Source: Escherichia ruysiae (lineage in GTDB: Bacteria > Pseudomonadota > Gammaproteobacteria > Enterobacterales > Enterobacteriaceae). From it: a DNA stretch of 64,000 nt. The stretch is from assembly GCF_031323975.1 (NCBI RefSeq), contig NZ_JAVIWS010000001.1, forward strand, positions 4,476,376 to 4,540,375. Direction: 5' to 3'. Under the pieces are notes generated by a model, which had not been told where the DNA came from, searched no databases, and worked only from the letters and a program-made list of their open reading frames with translations. The translations under genes were made by a program, and so were the position numbers. Within the stretch, counting starts at the first letter, position 1, and each line of letters opens with the position of its first letter. This document shows positions 1-10,830 of the stretch, one piece after another.

Positions 1-830
1 CCAGTCGCGGTAGCTCAATGCGCGTGGCGCTGGAACTGGTGAAAGAAGGTCGAGCGCAAGCCTGTGTCAGTGCTGGCAATACCGGGGCGCTGATGGGGCT
101 GGCTAAATTATTACTCAAGCCCCTGGAGGGGATTGAGCGCCCGGCGTTGGTGACGGTGTTACCGCATCAACAAAAGGGCAAAACGGTGGTTCTCGATTTA
201 GGAGCCAACGTCGATTGTGACAGCACAATGTTGGTGCAATTTGCCATTATGGGCTCAGTTTTGGCTGAAGAGGTGGTGGGAATTCCCAATCCTCGCGTGG
301 CGTTGCTCAATATTGGTGAAGAAGAAGTAAAGGGTCTCGACAGTATTCGGGATGCCTCAGCGGTGCTTAAAACAATCCCTTCTATCAACTATATCGGCTA
401 TCTTGAAGCCAATGAGTTATTAACTGGCAAGACAGATGTGCTGGTCTGTGACGGCTTTACAGGAAATGTCACATTAAAGACGATGGAAGGTGTTGTCAGG
501 ATGTTCCTTTCTCTGCTGAAATCTCAGGGAGAAGGGAAAAAACGGTCGTGGTGGCTACTGTTATTAAAGCGTTGGCTACAAAAGAGCCTGACGAGGCGAT
601 TCAGTCACCTCAACCCCGACCAGTATAACGGCGCCTGTCTGTTAGGATTGCGCGGCACGGTGATAAAAAGTCATGGTGCAGCCAATCAGCGAGCTTTTGC
701 GGTCGCGATTGAACAGGCAGTGCAGGCGGTGCAGCGACAAGTTCCTCAGCGAATTGCCGCTCGCCTGGAATCTGTATACCCAGCTGGTTTTGAGCTGTTG
801 GACGGTGGCAAAAGCGGATCTCTGCGGTAG
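1..830 (+). CDS. plsX: Phosphate acyltransferase PlsX (5' end cut by window)
   Basis: PlsX converts acyl-ACP to acyl-phosphate, the substrate of PlsY in phospholipid synthesis; it is a peripheral membrane enzyme. The reading frame is open from base 3, so the gene begins upstream of the window. About 275 C-terminal residues of a family protein of roughly 350 residues are present. The glycine-rich stretch with [10 protein letters not shown] and the DGFTGNV motif are typical of the family. The C-terminus (ELLDGGKSG...) matches the E. coli protein I remember. It is followed after 67 bases by fabH on the same strand, the usual plsX-fabHDG order. Confidence 0.97.
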   Translation, partial: SRGSSMRVALELVKEGRAQACVSAGNTGALMGLAKLLLKPLEGIERPALVTVLPHQQKGKTVVLDLGANVDCDSTMLVQFAIMGSVLAEEVVGIPNPRVALLNIGEEEVKGLDSIRDASAVLKTIPSINYIGYLEANELLTGKTDVLVCDGFTGNVTLKTMEGVVRMFLSLLKSQGEGKKRSWWLLLLKRWLQKSLTRRFSHLNPDQYNGACLLGLRGTVIKSHGAANQRAFAVAIEQAVQAVQRQVPQRIAARLESVYPAGFELLDGGKSGSLR

Positions 831-897
831 CAGGACGCTGCCAGCGAACTCGCAGTTTGCAAGTGACGGTATATAACCGAAAAGTGACTGAGCGTAC

Positions 898-1851
898 ATG
901 TATACGAAGATTATTGGTACTGGCAGCTATCTGCCCGAACAAGTGCGGACAAACGCCGATCTGGAAAAAATGGTGGATACCTCTGACGAGTGGATTGTCA
1001 CTCGTACAGGCATCCGCGAACGCCACATTGCCGCGCCAAACGAAACCGTTTCAACCATGGGTTTTGAAGCGGCGACACGCGCAATTGAGATGGCTGGCAT
1101 CGATAAAGACCAGATTGGGCTGATCGTTGTGGCAACGACTTCTGCTACGCACGCTTTTCCGAGCGCAGCATGTCAGATTCAAAGCATGTTGGGCATTAAA
1201 GGTTGCCCGGCGTTTGACGTTGCCGCAGCATGTGCAGGTTTCACCTACGCGTTGAGCGTAGCCGATCAATACGTGAAATCTGGTGCGGTGAAGTATGCTC
1301 TGGTTGTCGGTTCCGATGTACTGGCGCGCACCTGCGATCCGACAGATCGCGGGACTATTATTATTTTTGGCGATGGCGCGGGCGCTGCAGTGCTGGCTGC
1401 CTCTGAAGAGCCAGGAATTATCTCAACGCATCTTCATGCTGATGGCAGCTATGGTGAATTGCTGACGTTGCCTAATGCCGACCGTGTGAATCCTGAAAAT
1501 TCAATTCATCTGACCATGGCGGGCAACGAAGTCTTCAAGGTTGCAGTAACCGAGTTGGCGCACATCGTTGATGAGACGCTGGCGGCAAATAATCTTGACC
1601 GTTCTCAACTGGACTGGCTGGTTCCGCATCAGGCTAACCTGCGTATTATCAGCGCAACGGCGAAAAAACTCGGCATGTCGATGGACAATGTCGTGGTGAC
1701 GCTGGATCGCCACGGTAATACTTCTGCCGCTTCTGTCCCGTGCGCGCTGGATGAAGCTGTACGCGACGGGCGCATTAAGCCTGGGCAGTTGGTTCTGCTT
1801 GAAGCCTTTGGCGGTGGGTTCACCTGGGGCTCCGCGCTGGTTCGTTTCTAG
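898..1851 (+). CDS. fabH: 3-oxoacyl-ACP synthase III (KAS III)
   Basis: FabH starts fatty-acid chains by condensing acetyl-CoA with malonyl-ACP. The protein is 317 residues, the normal length. The active-site Cys lies in AAACAGF near residue 112; the His of VPHQAN and the Asn of RHGNTSAAS complete the Cys-His-Asn triad. It appears to differ from remembered K-12 FabH by a single conservative change (Asp for Glu near residue 69). ATG start; fabD follows after 15 bases, so the genes are probably cotranscribed with plsX. Confidence 0.98.
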   Translation: MYTKIIGTGSYLPEQVRTNADLEKMVDTSDEWIVTRTGIRERHIAAPNETVSTMGFEAATRAIEMAGIDKDQIGLIVVATTSATHAFPSAACQIQSMLGIKGCPAFDVAAACAGFTYALSVADQYVKSGAVKYALVVGSDVLARTCDPTDRGTIIIFGDGAGAAVLAASEEPGIISTHLHADGSYGELLTLPNADRVNPENSIHLTMAGNEVFKVAVTELAHIVDETLAANNLDRSQLDWLVPHQANLRIISATAKKLGMSMDNVVVTLDRHGNTSAASVPCALDEAVRDGRIKPGQLVLLEAFGGGFTWGSALVRF

Positions 1852-1866
1852 GATAAGGATTTAAAG

Positions 1867-2796
1867 ATGACGCAATTTGCATTTGTGTTCCCTGGACAGG
1901 GCTCTCAAACCGTTGGAATGCTGGCTGATATGGCGGCGAGCTATCCCATTGTCGAAGAAACGTTTGCTGAAGCTTCTGCGGCGCTGGGCTACGACTTGTG
2001 GGCACTGACCCAGCAGGGACCTGCCGAAGAATTGAATAAAACCTGGCAAACCCAACCAGCACTGTTGACGGCATCTGTTGCGCTGTACCGTGTGTGGCAG
2101 CAGCAGGGCGGTAAAGCACCGGCGATGATGGCCGGTCACAGCCTGGGTGAATACTCCGCGCTGGTTTGCGCTGGTGTGATTGATTTTGCTGATGCGGTGC
2201 GTCTGGTTGAGATGCGTGGCAAGTTCATGCAGGAAGCTGTACCGGAAGGGACAGGTGCAATGGCGGCAATTATCGGTCTTGATGATGCGTCTATTGCTAA
2301 AGCGTGTGAAGAAGCTGCAGAAGGTCAGGTCGTTTCTCCGGTAAACTTTAACTCTCCGGGGCAGGTCGTTATTGCCGGTCATAAAGAAGCGGTTGAGCGT
2401 GCAGGTGCTGCCTGTAAAGCTGCGGGCGCAAAACGTGCGCTGCCGTTGCCTGTAAGCGTACCGTCACACTGTGCGCTGATGAAACCGGCTGCCGATAAAT
2501 TGGCTGTTGAATTGGCGAAAATCACCTTCAATACCCCAACCGTTCCGGTTGTGAATAACGTTGATGTGAAATGCGAAACTAATGGCGATGCTATCCGTGA
2601 TGCGCTGGTACGTCAGCTGTATAATCCGGTTCAGTGGACGAAATCTGTTGAATACATGGCAGCGCAAGGCGTTGAACATCTTTATGAAGTCGGCCCGGGC
2701 AAAGTGCTTACTGGCCTGACGAAACGCATTGTCGACACCCTGACCGCCTCGGCGCTGAACGAACCTTCAGCGATGGCAGCGGCGCTCGAGCTTTAA
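1867..2796 (+). CDS. fabD: Malonyl-CoA:ACP transacylase
   Basis: FabD loads malonyl groups from CoA onto acyl carrier protein, providing the extender unit for FabH, FabB and FabF. 309 residues, full length. The nucleophile-elbow motif GHSLGEYSAL near residues 91-100 carries the catalytic Ser, and the SVPSHCALM segment near residue 200 carries the catalytic His. GQGSQ near the N-terminus is typical of acyltransferases. A GGAT-type ribosome binding site precedes the ATG. It sits between fabH and fabG with gaps of only 15 and 12 bases. Confidence 0.98.
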   Translation: MTQFAFVFPGQGSQTVGMLADMAASYPIVEETFAEASAALGYDLWALTQQGPAEELNKTWQTQPALLTASVALYRVWQQQGGKAPAMMAGHSLGEYSALVCAGVIDFADAVRLVEMRGKFMQEAVPEGTGAMAAIIGLDDASIAKACEEAAEGQVVSPVNFNSPGQVVIAGHKEAVERAGAACKAAGAKRALPLPVSVPSHCALMKPAADKLAVELAKITFNTPTVPVVNNVDVKCETNGDAIRDALVRQLYNPVQWTKSVEYMAAQGVEHLYEVGPGKVLTGLTKRIVDTLTASALNEPSAMAAALEL

Positions 2797-2808
2797 AAGA
2801 GGAAAAAT

Positions 2809-3543
2809 ATGAATTTTGAAGGAAAAATCGCACTGGTAACCGGTGCAAGCCGTGGGATTGGCCGCGCAATTGCTGAAACGCTCGCAGCTCGTGGCGCGAA
2901 AGTTATCGGTACTGCGACCAGTGAAAGCGGCGCTCAGGCGATCAGCGATTATTTAGGTGATAACGGTAAAGGTCTGATGTTGAATGTGACCGACCCGGCA
3001 TCTATCGAATCTGTTCTGGAAAAAATTCGCGCAGAATTTGGTGAAGTCGATATCCTGGTCAATAATGCCGGTATCACTCGTGATAACCTGTTAATGCGAA
3101 TGAAAGATGATGAGTGGAACGATATTATCGAAACCAACCTTTCATCTGTTTTCCGTCTGTCAAAAGCGGTAATGCGCGCTATGATGAAAAAGCGTCATGG
3201 TCGTATTATCACTATCGGTTCTGTGGTTGGTACCATGGGAAATGGCGGTCAGGCCAACTACGCTGCGGCGAAAGCGGGCTTGATCGGCTTCAGTAAATCC
3301 CTGGCGCGCGAAGTTGCGTCACGTGGTATTACTGTAAACGTTGTTGCTCCGGGCTTTATTGAAACGGACATGACACGTGCGCTGAGCGATGACCAGCGTG
3401 CGGGTATCCTGGCGCAGGTTCCTGCGGGTCGCCTCGGCGGCGCACAGGAAATCGCCAACGCGGTTGCATTCCTGGCATCCGACGAAGCAGCTTACATCAC
3501 GGGTGAAACTTTGCATGTGAACGGCGGGATGTACATGGTCTGA
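2809..3543 (+). CDS. fabG: 3-oxoacyl-ACP reductase
   Basis: FabG is the NADPH-dependent beta-ketoacyl-ACP reductase of type II fatty-acid synthesis. 244 residues, the family length for a short-chain dehydrogenase. The cofactor motif GASRGIGR lies at about residues 12-19, NNAG follows in the middle, and the Ser-Tyr-Lys catalytic set is visible (IGSVVG, then NYAAAKAG). An AGAGGAA ribosome binding site lies just upstream. Last gene of the fabH-D-G run before the separately promoted acpP. Confidence 0.98.
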   Translation: MNFEGKIALVTGASRGIGRAIAETLAARGAKVIGTATSESGAQAISDYLGDNGKGLMLNVTDPASIESVLEKIRAEFGEVDILVNNAGITRDNLLMRMKDDEWNDIIETNLSSVFRLSKAVMRAMMKKRHGRIITIGSVVGTMGNGGQANYAAAKAGLIGFSKSLAREVASRGITVNVVAPGFIETDMTRALSDDQRAGILAQVPAGRLGGAQEIANAVAFLASDEAAYITGETLHVNGGMYMV

Positions 3544-3680
3544 CCGCGATTTGCACAAAATGCTCATGTTGCGCGCAGTCTGCGTGGTTATGAGTAATAA
3601 TTAGTGCAAAATGATTTGCGTTGTTGGGGGGTATGGCCTCAAAATAACGTAAAATCGTGGTAAGACCTGCCGGGATTTAG

Positions 3681-3708
3681 TTGCAAATTTTTCAACATTT
3701 TATACACT
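3681..3708 (+). promoter_or_regulatory. Probable acpP promoter
   Basis: A sigma-70-like pair is visible: TTGCAA at 3681-3686, a 16-base AT-rich spacer, then TACACT at 3703-3708. It lies 45 bases upstream of acpP in the 210-base gap after fabG. acpP is very highly expressed in E. coli and is known to have its own promoter there. Assignment is from position and sequence. Confidence 0.6.
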
Positions 3709-3753
3709 ACGAAAACCATCGCGAAAGCGAGTTTTGATAGGAAATTTAAGAGT

Positions 3754-3990
3754 ATGAGCACTATCGAAGAACGCGTTAAGAAAATTATCGGCGAACAGCT
3801 GGGCGTTAAGCAGGAAGAAGTTACCAACAATGCTTCTTTCGTTGAAGACCTGGGCGCGGATTCTCTTGACACCGTTGAGCTGGTAATGGCTCTGGAAGAA
3901 GAGTTTGATACTGAGATTCCGGACGAAGAAGCTGAGAAAATCACCACCGTTCAGGCTGCCATTGATTACATCAACGGCCACCAGGCGTAA
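3754..3990 (+). CDS. acpP: Acyl carrier protein
   Basis: ACP carries growing acyl chains on 4'-phosphopantetheine for fatty acid, lipid A, biotin and lipoate synthesis. 78 codons, strongly acidic, with the canonical DSL motif ([12 protein letters not shown]) whose Ser near residue 37 is the prosthetic-group attachment site. The sequence appears identical to the E. coli protein. An AGGAAATTTAAGAGT leader precedes the ATG. A hairpin follows the stop codon, before fabF. Confidence 0.99.
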
Positions 3991-4001
3991 GTGAACATCT
4001 C

Positions 4002-5320
<1,319 letters not shown>

Positions 5321-5337
5321 TCCTTAAGTAGATAGTT

Positions 5338-5370
5338 AAAAAGCGAAACACAATGTGTTTCGCTTTTTTT
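5338..5370. terminator. Bidirectional terminator between fabF and the fimbrial operon
   Basis: AAAAAGCGAAACAC (5338-5351), an AAT loop and its exact complement (5355-5368) form a 14-bp stem flanked by A and T runs on the two sides. The two converging transcription units (fabF rightward, fimbrial genes leftward) both end here. Confidence 0.85.
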
Positions 5371-5378
5371 ACGTCAAC

Positions 5379-5906
5379 TTATTGATAAGTAAACGTAAAC
5401 TGCACAACAGTATGGAATTCACCTGCCGTGACCGTACCGGTAGGTGTATACATCCGTGCAGCAAGTGGGAAGGTCGCTTTTCTACTGGCCTGGTCGACGT
5501 TTACCGTCATTTTACCATTCGGGCTTATTTCCGTTATGTGGTCATCCGTCATAATCTGCAGCGCCATCCCGGTGGCATCCCCAAGTGTATTCGCGAACTT
5601 CGTCTGGTCAACAAGATCGCTTTCCCCGGTAAACAACGCTGTAACACTGCTTGTTGATGCAGGGCAAGAAGATAAATTCAGACTAAAGTTCTGCCACTCA
5701 CTGGTATGGCCGACCGTGTCGTAATTAACGGCTCGCGCCTGCTCAAAGCTGACAGTTTGAGCCTTCGTTTGTGTATCTATGACGCATGCTGATGCTACCA
5801 CCGTGCCATTAATGTTAATATCAGCCGCTTGGGCAGAGTGAAATGCACATAAAGGCCAGAGAGTTACCAGTAAGGTAAAAATTGTGGCACTTCGTTGAGT
5901 AATCAT
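5379..5906 (-). CDS. Minor fimbrial subunit (last gene of operon)
   Basis: Secreted pilin-fold protein of 175 residues. The N-terminal 27 or so residues form a signal peptide ending in AQA before ADININGTVVASAC. Two Cys (SACVID and SSCPAS) are placed as in pilin subunits, and the C-terminus VQFTFTYQ is a beta-zipper end with penultimate Tyr, as chaperones recognise. It lies 14 bases after its upstream neighbour and resembles it (both have an (D/E)ININGxVxAS start to the mature chain), so the two probably arose by duplication. Likely an adaptor or terminator subunit of the fimbria; exact role not known. Confidence 0.85.
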   Translation of the reverse strand: MITQRSATIFTLLVTLWPLCAFHSAQAADININGTVVASACVIDTQTKAQTVSFEQARAVNYDTVGHTSEWQNFSLNLSSCPASTSSVTALFTGESDLVDQTKFANTLGDATGMALQIMTDDHITEISPNGKMTVNVDQASRKATFPLAARMYTPTGTVTAGEFHTVVQFTFTYQ

Positions 5907-5920
5907 GGCGCTAGCACCTG

Positions 5921-6445
5921 TTACTGATAAGTAAATGTTGCCTGAACCAGGCCGGTGATTGAACCAGGCATCACATTTCCTTTCGATACAGCCCGCGTAC
6001 GAAGCTGAAGGTCATAGGCGTGAGAACCAGGAATAGGGGTATTATTGATTGATGAACCATTACCCAACGTTGTAGAACCATCCTGCGTAGTGAGCTCAAG
6101 AGAGAGATTAGTTGCTGAACCAGTATTGGCGTAGTTTGTGGCAATATCACCGTCCGGCGTACCAGAGAAAGCGACGCTAAAGCTGGAGGTTGAGAGTGGG
6201 CAATTGGTTAATTGCAAAGAGAAGTCTTTCCAGGTGGATGCGCTTCCCGCAGCCGAAAGAGAATCCGCCTGAATATTATCGCCAATATTTACATTCACGG
6301 CACTATTCCCACCATTAACGACGCACGGAGATGCCAGTACTAATCCATTAATATTGATCTCTACCGCATTAACGGAGGAAGCCCCCAGAAGACTGCTGGC
6401 GATAACAAATATTATAAACTTACGCTTCCATATTATATTCATCAT
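5921..6445 (-). CDS. Minor fimbrial subunit
   Basis: Pilin-fold secreted protein of 174 residues (or 173 from the second ATG). Signal peptide of about 27 residues ending in VNA, then EININGLVLASPC. Two Cys about 45 residues apart (ASPCVV, TNCPLS) and C-terminus VQATFTYQ fit donor-strand-exchange subunits. AAGGAAAA precedes the tandem ATGs. It is the fifth gene of the operon, six bases downstream of the adhesin-like gene. Probably an adaptor between rod and tip; this is an inference from position and size. Confidence 0.85.
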   Translation of the reverse strand: MMNIIWKRKFIIFVIASSLLGASSVNAVEININGLVLASPCVVNGGNSAVNVNIGDNIQADSLSAAGSASTWKDFSLQLTNCPLSTSSFSVAFSGTPDGDIATNYANTGSATNLSLELTTQDGSTTLGNGSSINNTPIPGSHAYDLQLRTRAVSKGNVMPGSITGLVQATFTYQ

Positions 6446-6451
6446 TTTTCC

Positions 6452-7447
6452 TTAATTATATTGTACAGTAAATTGCAATGCGGATTTTACCTGGCCGGTG
6501 GTTATGTTATTAACATCGTCAATGTAATAAGCTACTTTATATTCGGGTATTGTATAATCACCTGAGCCGATATAATTCAATGCAAAGTTATTGTTAAACT
6601 GATCGAATCCGCTTCCATCGGGGTTTTGAAATTGCACATATACGCCTTGCGCATAACCGGTTCCGGTCTCACCGTTCATCACGCCATCCACCGAGCCGTG
6701 AGTTCCGTATAAGGCGCTAAATTTGTAAGAGATACCCGTAATTGCGCCCGGACAATTTGTTAATGTTATTGTAGGTATTGGCGTAGCCAGTTGTGCCCCA
6801 CTAACTGCATTACCGCCATAAAGTGTTGTAAGGTTCACTTCTTTTGGAGCATTTATTGTGCATGGCGTCATGGTAGGCTGCGAAGAAACTCCTGAGCGTG
6901 CAAGAAATGATTTATCCGAATAAGTGCTTCCCGGCGGGTTGTGATAATTTAATGTGACGTCAGGAACAGCGACAAGAGGTCCTGGCGGTATCTGCTCTGT
7001 AAGACGAACTAATTCATACTTGATGTGTATGTAACCACTCTTGCTTAAACCTTCCGGGAAAGTCAGCGTGTGAGGTGCTGCTTTCGCCAAATTTGGTGTG
7101 GTATCTGTTGGGGTTGAAAAATTGAGTTGATATGCAATGCCAATACCAGGATTGCTTGTTTGATATATGGTTGCTCCGTCGCCCGTTGTTCCGACCACCG
7201 TCCCATTTACTGTAAGATCGGCATATGCACTGCCAGAACCTCCGGACGCGATATTGATCCAATAAAATTTATTCCAGTCATCAAACCAGGTTGTTCCACC
7301 TACACTCGTTGGTATGCTCCACGTTGAAAAATCATGAGGGTAGGTGACTACCTGTGCAGTATCAGTCTGAAATTGCGATGCTGTTGTTGTTAACGGCAGT
7401 GATGCAATGCCTGAGATAAGAAAGATGATTACCCTTTGTTTATTCAT
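6452..7447 (-). CDS. Probable tip adhesin (two-domain fimbrial subunit)
   Basis: 331 residues, about twice the size of the other subunits, as expected of a tip adhesin with an N-terminal receptor-binding domain and a C-terminal pilin domain. Signal peptide of about 24 residues (MNKQRVIIF... to TTAS). The last 130 residues look like a pilin domain, with Cys in TPCTIN and TNCPGA and a C-terminal beta strand SALQFTVQYN. The start at 7447 is chosen over upstream in-frame codons because a GAGGAAACA site precedes it and a signal peptide begins there. It follows the usher by 28 bases. I do not recognise the binding domain, so the receptor is unknown. Confidence 0.82.
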   Translation of the reverse strand: MNKQRVIIFLISGIASLPLTTTASQFQTDTAQVVTYPHDFSTWSIPTSVGGTTWFDDWNKFYWINIASGGSGSAYADLTVNGTVVGTTGDGATIYQTSNPGIGIAYQLNFSTPTDTTPNLAKAAPHTLTFPEGLSKSGYIHIKYELVRLTEQIPPGPLVAVPDVTLNYHNPPGSTYSDKSFLARSGVSSQPTMTPCTINAPKEVNLTTLYGGNAVSGAQLATPIPTITLTNCPGAITGISYKFSALYGTHGSVDGVMNGETGTGYAQGVYVQFQNPDGSGFDQFNNNFALNYIGSGDYTIPEYKVAYYIDDVNNITTGQVKSALQFTVQYN

Positions 7448-7475
7448 AGCATTGTTTCCTCTTTTCTGGCTCAAT

Positions 7476-10049
7476 TTATTCGCACCTTCCATGGCTCTCT
7501 AATACACTATTTGTCGATTGCTGTTGAGTGACGTTGAATTCAACCCGGCAATTTTGGTGCGCATTGTTTCCCCATTTAACGGCGAGTACACCACTGTCCG
7601 GCATACCTGTCATATAGACTTGTCCGTTATCGCCGACGATAAAGCTGTTTGCATTTTCGCTGTTAAGCAGGGTGACAATGGCTCCGAAAGGTATTGCTTC
7701 TCCCGATGGTTTATCCAGCATCATTAATACACGATTACCTACGCGAATATTAAAGTTTGCTCGCGCGATAGCGCCACGTGTCGGCGTTACTGTACGTGAG
7801 GAGAGCTCAACATCTGCATTTTCAGGTAATGCTTCAGTGTTAAGTGAAATAGTGTTTTCACGATAGGGGCTGATATAAGGAACGATCGTGTAGCCACGAA
7901 AGTCGGTGTTTACACCGGTCTGGTTACTGATATTTACACCGCTGGCACCTGGCGCTTCAACCAGTGCAGTGGTTTCTCCCAGGGACTGGCTTAGTGTGAT
8001 GCCATTGGCATGAACAACAATACCCCCATCAATACCATAGTTCACCCGGTGCTGGTTCTGGTCATAACTGTACGCAGCATTGACGCGACCATAGGTTCCC
8101 TGATAGTCCAGGCTGGCATAACCGCCATTACCTACACCGTGATCCGTTTCACTTTCCTGAATATTCCAGTTGAGGTTCTGATCGTCAAGCGCAGAACCAT
8201 TCAGGCCTACAGAATGACTGGTATCGCCGTGTTTACTGGTATTCAGACTGTAGCTCGCCCAACTGTTATTCAACCAGCGATTTAATGGAATATTGATATT
8301 AAATGAGAAAATCTGATCGCTATTGTAGTACTTATTACGCGTTGTATTATTGTCGCGGTAATTACTATTGTCGTTGGTATTACGGTTATAACTGTAATTC
8401 AGGCTGTAAGTCATGCCGCTCCAGCTATTACTGTAGCCAACGCCAACAGAACGCATTTGTCGATCGCTGTTCCAATAATCTTCGCTAATGGCATTAAGCG
8501 ATACTGAACCAGCATTCTGTCCAAGATTTTGGTTAAGCAGGAACTCCGCTCGGTTACGCCGCCGTTCTGGCATGTTTTGATTATTTTCACGCCAGGTGTC
8601 GAGCGTTTCTTGCAGTGAATAATAACCCGATGTGGAATAGCGATAGCCCGCGATAGAAACATTAGTCCCGGTGGCGAGAATGTTTTTACTATAGCGTACC
8701 CGTACTGACTGACCGCTGGTTTTCTCTTGTTCCTGCTGTTGGGACCAGGCCTGGGCGGTATCGATAGATAAGGCGCCCATTTCACCCAAGTTTTTACCCA
8801 TACCGAAAATTAATGATTGATAATGTTGCGAGAATTGCCCACCGCCATATAAGGTAAATCCAACGGGCAGGCCATATATGGCAGTTGCTTGCGTGAAATA
8901 CTCTTTATCAACACGGCTGTCATAAGAGCGGTATTTTCCGCTGGTCACGCTATATTTCAGGCGGCCTTCACGTTGCAACACGGGGAGCGATGCAAAGGGA
9001 ACAACCTGGTGCTGTTCACTGCCATCCGCTTCTTTGACCGTTACGTCCAGATCGCCGCTACTTCCGGTCGGATACATATCCGTGATTTCAAATGCGCCTG
9101 GCGAAACATAAGTTTGATAAATGGTATAACCATTTTGTTTAACAATAACCTGCGCATTGGTTCTGGCGATTCCGCGTACAACAGGTGCATAACCACGCAT
9201 ACTGTCAGGTAACATATCGTCATCAGAAGCTAGCTGCACACCGCGAAACGGAACGCTATCAAACATATCTGACGGAGAAGAGCTTTCTCCAAGCGTGAGC
9301 TGGCTCTTGAGCGAAATGATATTTCGCTGGGCATAGGTATACAGAGAATCCCAGTTGTTCTGGGTATCACTACCAAAAGTGTTACGACTCCAGGTACTGT
9401 AATTACGTAAGCGCCATGGCCCGATATTTAATCCAGGAAGGAGATTAAGATAATAGCTGTCAGAATCAGATGAATTGCTATCACGCGATTTTGTATTAGC
9501 ACCGGTGAAATTGTAGTTCAGCAGTAACGCATTTATTCCTTCATCCAGATTTTCAGGCGCCACGTATCCACGCGGTTTCGCTTCGACTGCCGCTTGAGGT
9601 ATTTCCACCATTAGCTGCTGACGGTTAAAAATGAGTTTTGCCGAGGCCATCGGAATTGCCGCGAGATTGGCGCAGCCTTCATTATTGATCAGTTGCGGGA
9701 ATAACTCGGTACGAACACCAAATTGCTTTAATTTTTCCACCGATATGCATGGTTGCAATATGTTCTGACCCTGAAGGTCTTTCTGCATACTGAAAGTAAT
9801 ATCGTGTGTACCCAGCGACATTTTGTTTAGGTAAACGTCAACACGATAGGTTCCAGGAATCTGACCGACACCCTCTTCAAAAGCGCTAAGATCTGAAATA
9901 CCTGAGCCAGGGCCGTCGATTCCCAGTAATGCGGGGTTAAAATATTCGCGTGCATATGCCGATGAGGCGAGAGACAGGGCGCATTGCAGAGCAACGAAAC
10001 AGGCAATTTTGTTCCGTATCATTTTCTTTTTATTGATTCTTGAACTCAT
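7476..10049 (-). CDS. Fimbrial outer-membrane usher (FimD/PapC family)
   Basis: The usher is the outer-membrane assembly platform that accepts chaperone-subunit complexes and secretes the fibre. 857 residues, normal for the family. An N-terminal signal region ends at AYA, then REYFNPALLGIDG and AFEEGVGQIPGTYRVDVYLN, the classical usher N-domain opening. The long central barrel shows many alternating aromatic, Ser and Asn strands, with a Tyr-rich SLNYSYNRNTND-like stretch. The C-terminal domain has the paired Cys (QNCRVEFN ... HGRCE). AAGGATGTGTA precedes the ATG. Gene order chaperone-usher-adhesin matches type 1-like and Lpf-like operons. Confidence 0.95.
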   Translation of the reverse strand: MSSRINKKKMIRNKIACFVALQCALSLASSAYAREYFNPALLGIDGPGSGISDLSAFEEGVGQIPGTYRVDVYLNKMSLGTHDITFSMQKDLQGQNILQPCISVEKLKQFGVRTELFPQLINNEGCANLAAIPMASAKLIFNRQQLMVEIPQAAVEAKPRGYVAPENLDEGINALLLNYNFTGANTKSRDSNSSDSDSYYLNLLPGLNIGPWRLRNYSTWSRNTFGSDTQNNWDSLYTYAQRNIISLKSQLTLGESSSPSDMFDSVPFRGVQLASDDDMLPDSMRGYAPVVRGIARTNAQVIVKQNGYTIYQTYVSPGAFEITDMYPTGSSGDLDVTVKEADGSEQHQVVPFASLPVLQREGRLKYSVTSGKYRSYDSRVDKEYFTQATAIYGLPVGFTLYGGGQFSQHYQSLIFGMGKNLGEMGALSIDTAQAWSQQQEQEKTSGQSVRVRYSKNILATGTNVSIAGYRYSTSGYYSLQETLDTWRENNQNMPERRRNRAEFLLNQNLGQNAGSVSLNAISEDYWNSDRQMRSVGVGYSNSWSGMTYSLNYSYNRNTNDNSNYRDNNTTRNKYYNSDQIFSFNINIPLNRWLNNSWASYSLNTSKHGDTSHSVGLNGSALDDQNLNWNIQESETDHGVGNGGYASLDYQGTYGRVNAAYSYDQNQHRVNYGIDGGIVVHANGITLSQSLGETTALVEAPGASGVNISNQTGVNTDFRGYTIVPYISPYRENTISLNTEALPENADVELSSRTVTPTRGAIARANFNIRVGNRVLMMLDKPSGEAIPFGAIVTLLNSENANSFIVGDNGQVYMTGMPDSGVLAVKWGNNAHQNCRVEFNVTQQQSTNSVLESHGRCE

Positions 10050-10078
10050 TACACATCCTTATGCAGTTAAATGACGTC

Positions 10079-10756
10079 TTACAAAGAAGCGTTGTGTACG
10101 TCGCCTGCTGCACCGTAATCACTGATGATTGTCCAGCTTACATTTCCTGTTGTGTTGGCTGGAATTTGAAATGTCGCACTACTCATAGGAGCAACATATG
10201 TGGCATCAGGTAATGCTTTTCCGCCAATCTTGACCTGACTGAAGTTCATATAGTAAGCAGTTGGGTTGGTGACAGTGATTTGCTGTCCGCTACGTCGCCA
10301 GGTCAAATTTTTCACGACTTGTTCTGGTAATGTGGACGAAATCTCATGTGGTCGATAAATCAATTTAATTCGCGTTTTAATGGCAATTTGCAAGGTGTTG
10401 ACATTTTCCTGCTTTTCAGTTGCAGGTATCGTTTTAATATTCATCCAGTACATCGTTTCGCGATCTGTCGGCAGATTGCCGCCAGCGCGAATAATGCGCA
10501 ACGCATTTTCTTCAGTGGCGCCCAGGCGGAACAGAGGGGGGGTAATAATAAAAGGGGCTTTGGCGTTGGTTTGCGGATCTCCATCGACCCATGATTGAAT
10601 AAGGTAGGAGGATTTATCCGGATTTTTCAGGTGCAGAGACGTTTCTTTTTTATCGCCGTTATAAATAACTCGTGTTCCTCCAACAATGACACCCGCCTGT
10701 GCAACAGAGTTGGATAATAACAATGCAGTAGCAAGAAAATAAGTCGATAATTTCAT
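10079..10756 (-). CDS. Periplasmic fimbrial chaperone
   Basis: 225 residues; chaperones of this family stabilise pilin subunits by donor-strand complementation and deliver them to the usher. Signal peptide of about 22 residues ending AQA, then GVIVGGTRVIYNGDKKETSLHLKN, the classic first strands of a PapD-like chaperone, with TRVIY and LIQSW motifs. IIRAGGNLPTDRETMYWMNIK matches the conserved centre. The short F1-G1 region suggests an FGS-type chaperone. It lies between the major pilin and the usher with short gaps. A run of seven C in codons for ITPPLF is noted but keeps frame. Confidence 0.93.
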   Translation of the reverse strand: MKLSTYFLATALLLSNSVAQAGVIVGGTRVIYNGDKKETSLHLKNPDKSSYLIQSWVDGDPQTNAKAPFIITPPLFRLGATEENALRIIRAGGNLPTDRETMYWMNIKTIPATEKQENVNTLQIAIKTRIKLIYRPHEISSTLPEQVVKNLTWRRSGQQITVTNPTAYYMNFSQVKIGGKALPDATYVAPMSSATFQIPANTTGNVSWTIISDYGAAGDVHNASL

Positions 10757-10830
10757 CTCAAAAACCTTTAAAAGGTAAAACCGAGTAACTCGGTTTTACC
10801 TGACGTAATTATATTAAAATCAGGCGTATC

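Noticed and set aside
10540..10555. Run of seven G (C on the coding strand) in the fimbrial chaperone gene as a phase-variation tract
   Set aside because: The frame is intact, seven bases is short for slipped-strand switching in E. coli, and PP residues at this place are normal for the family.
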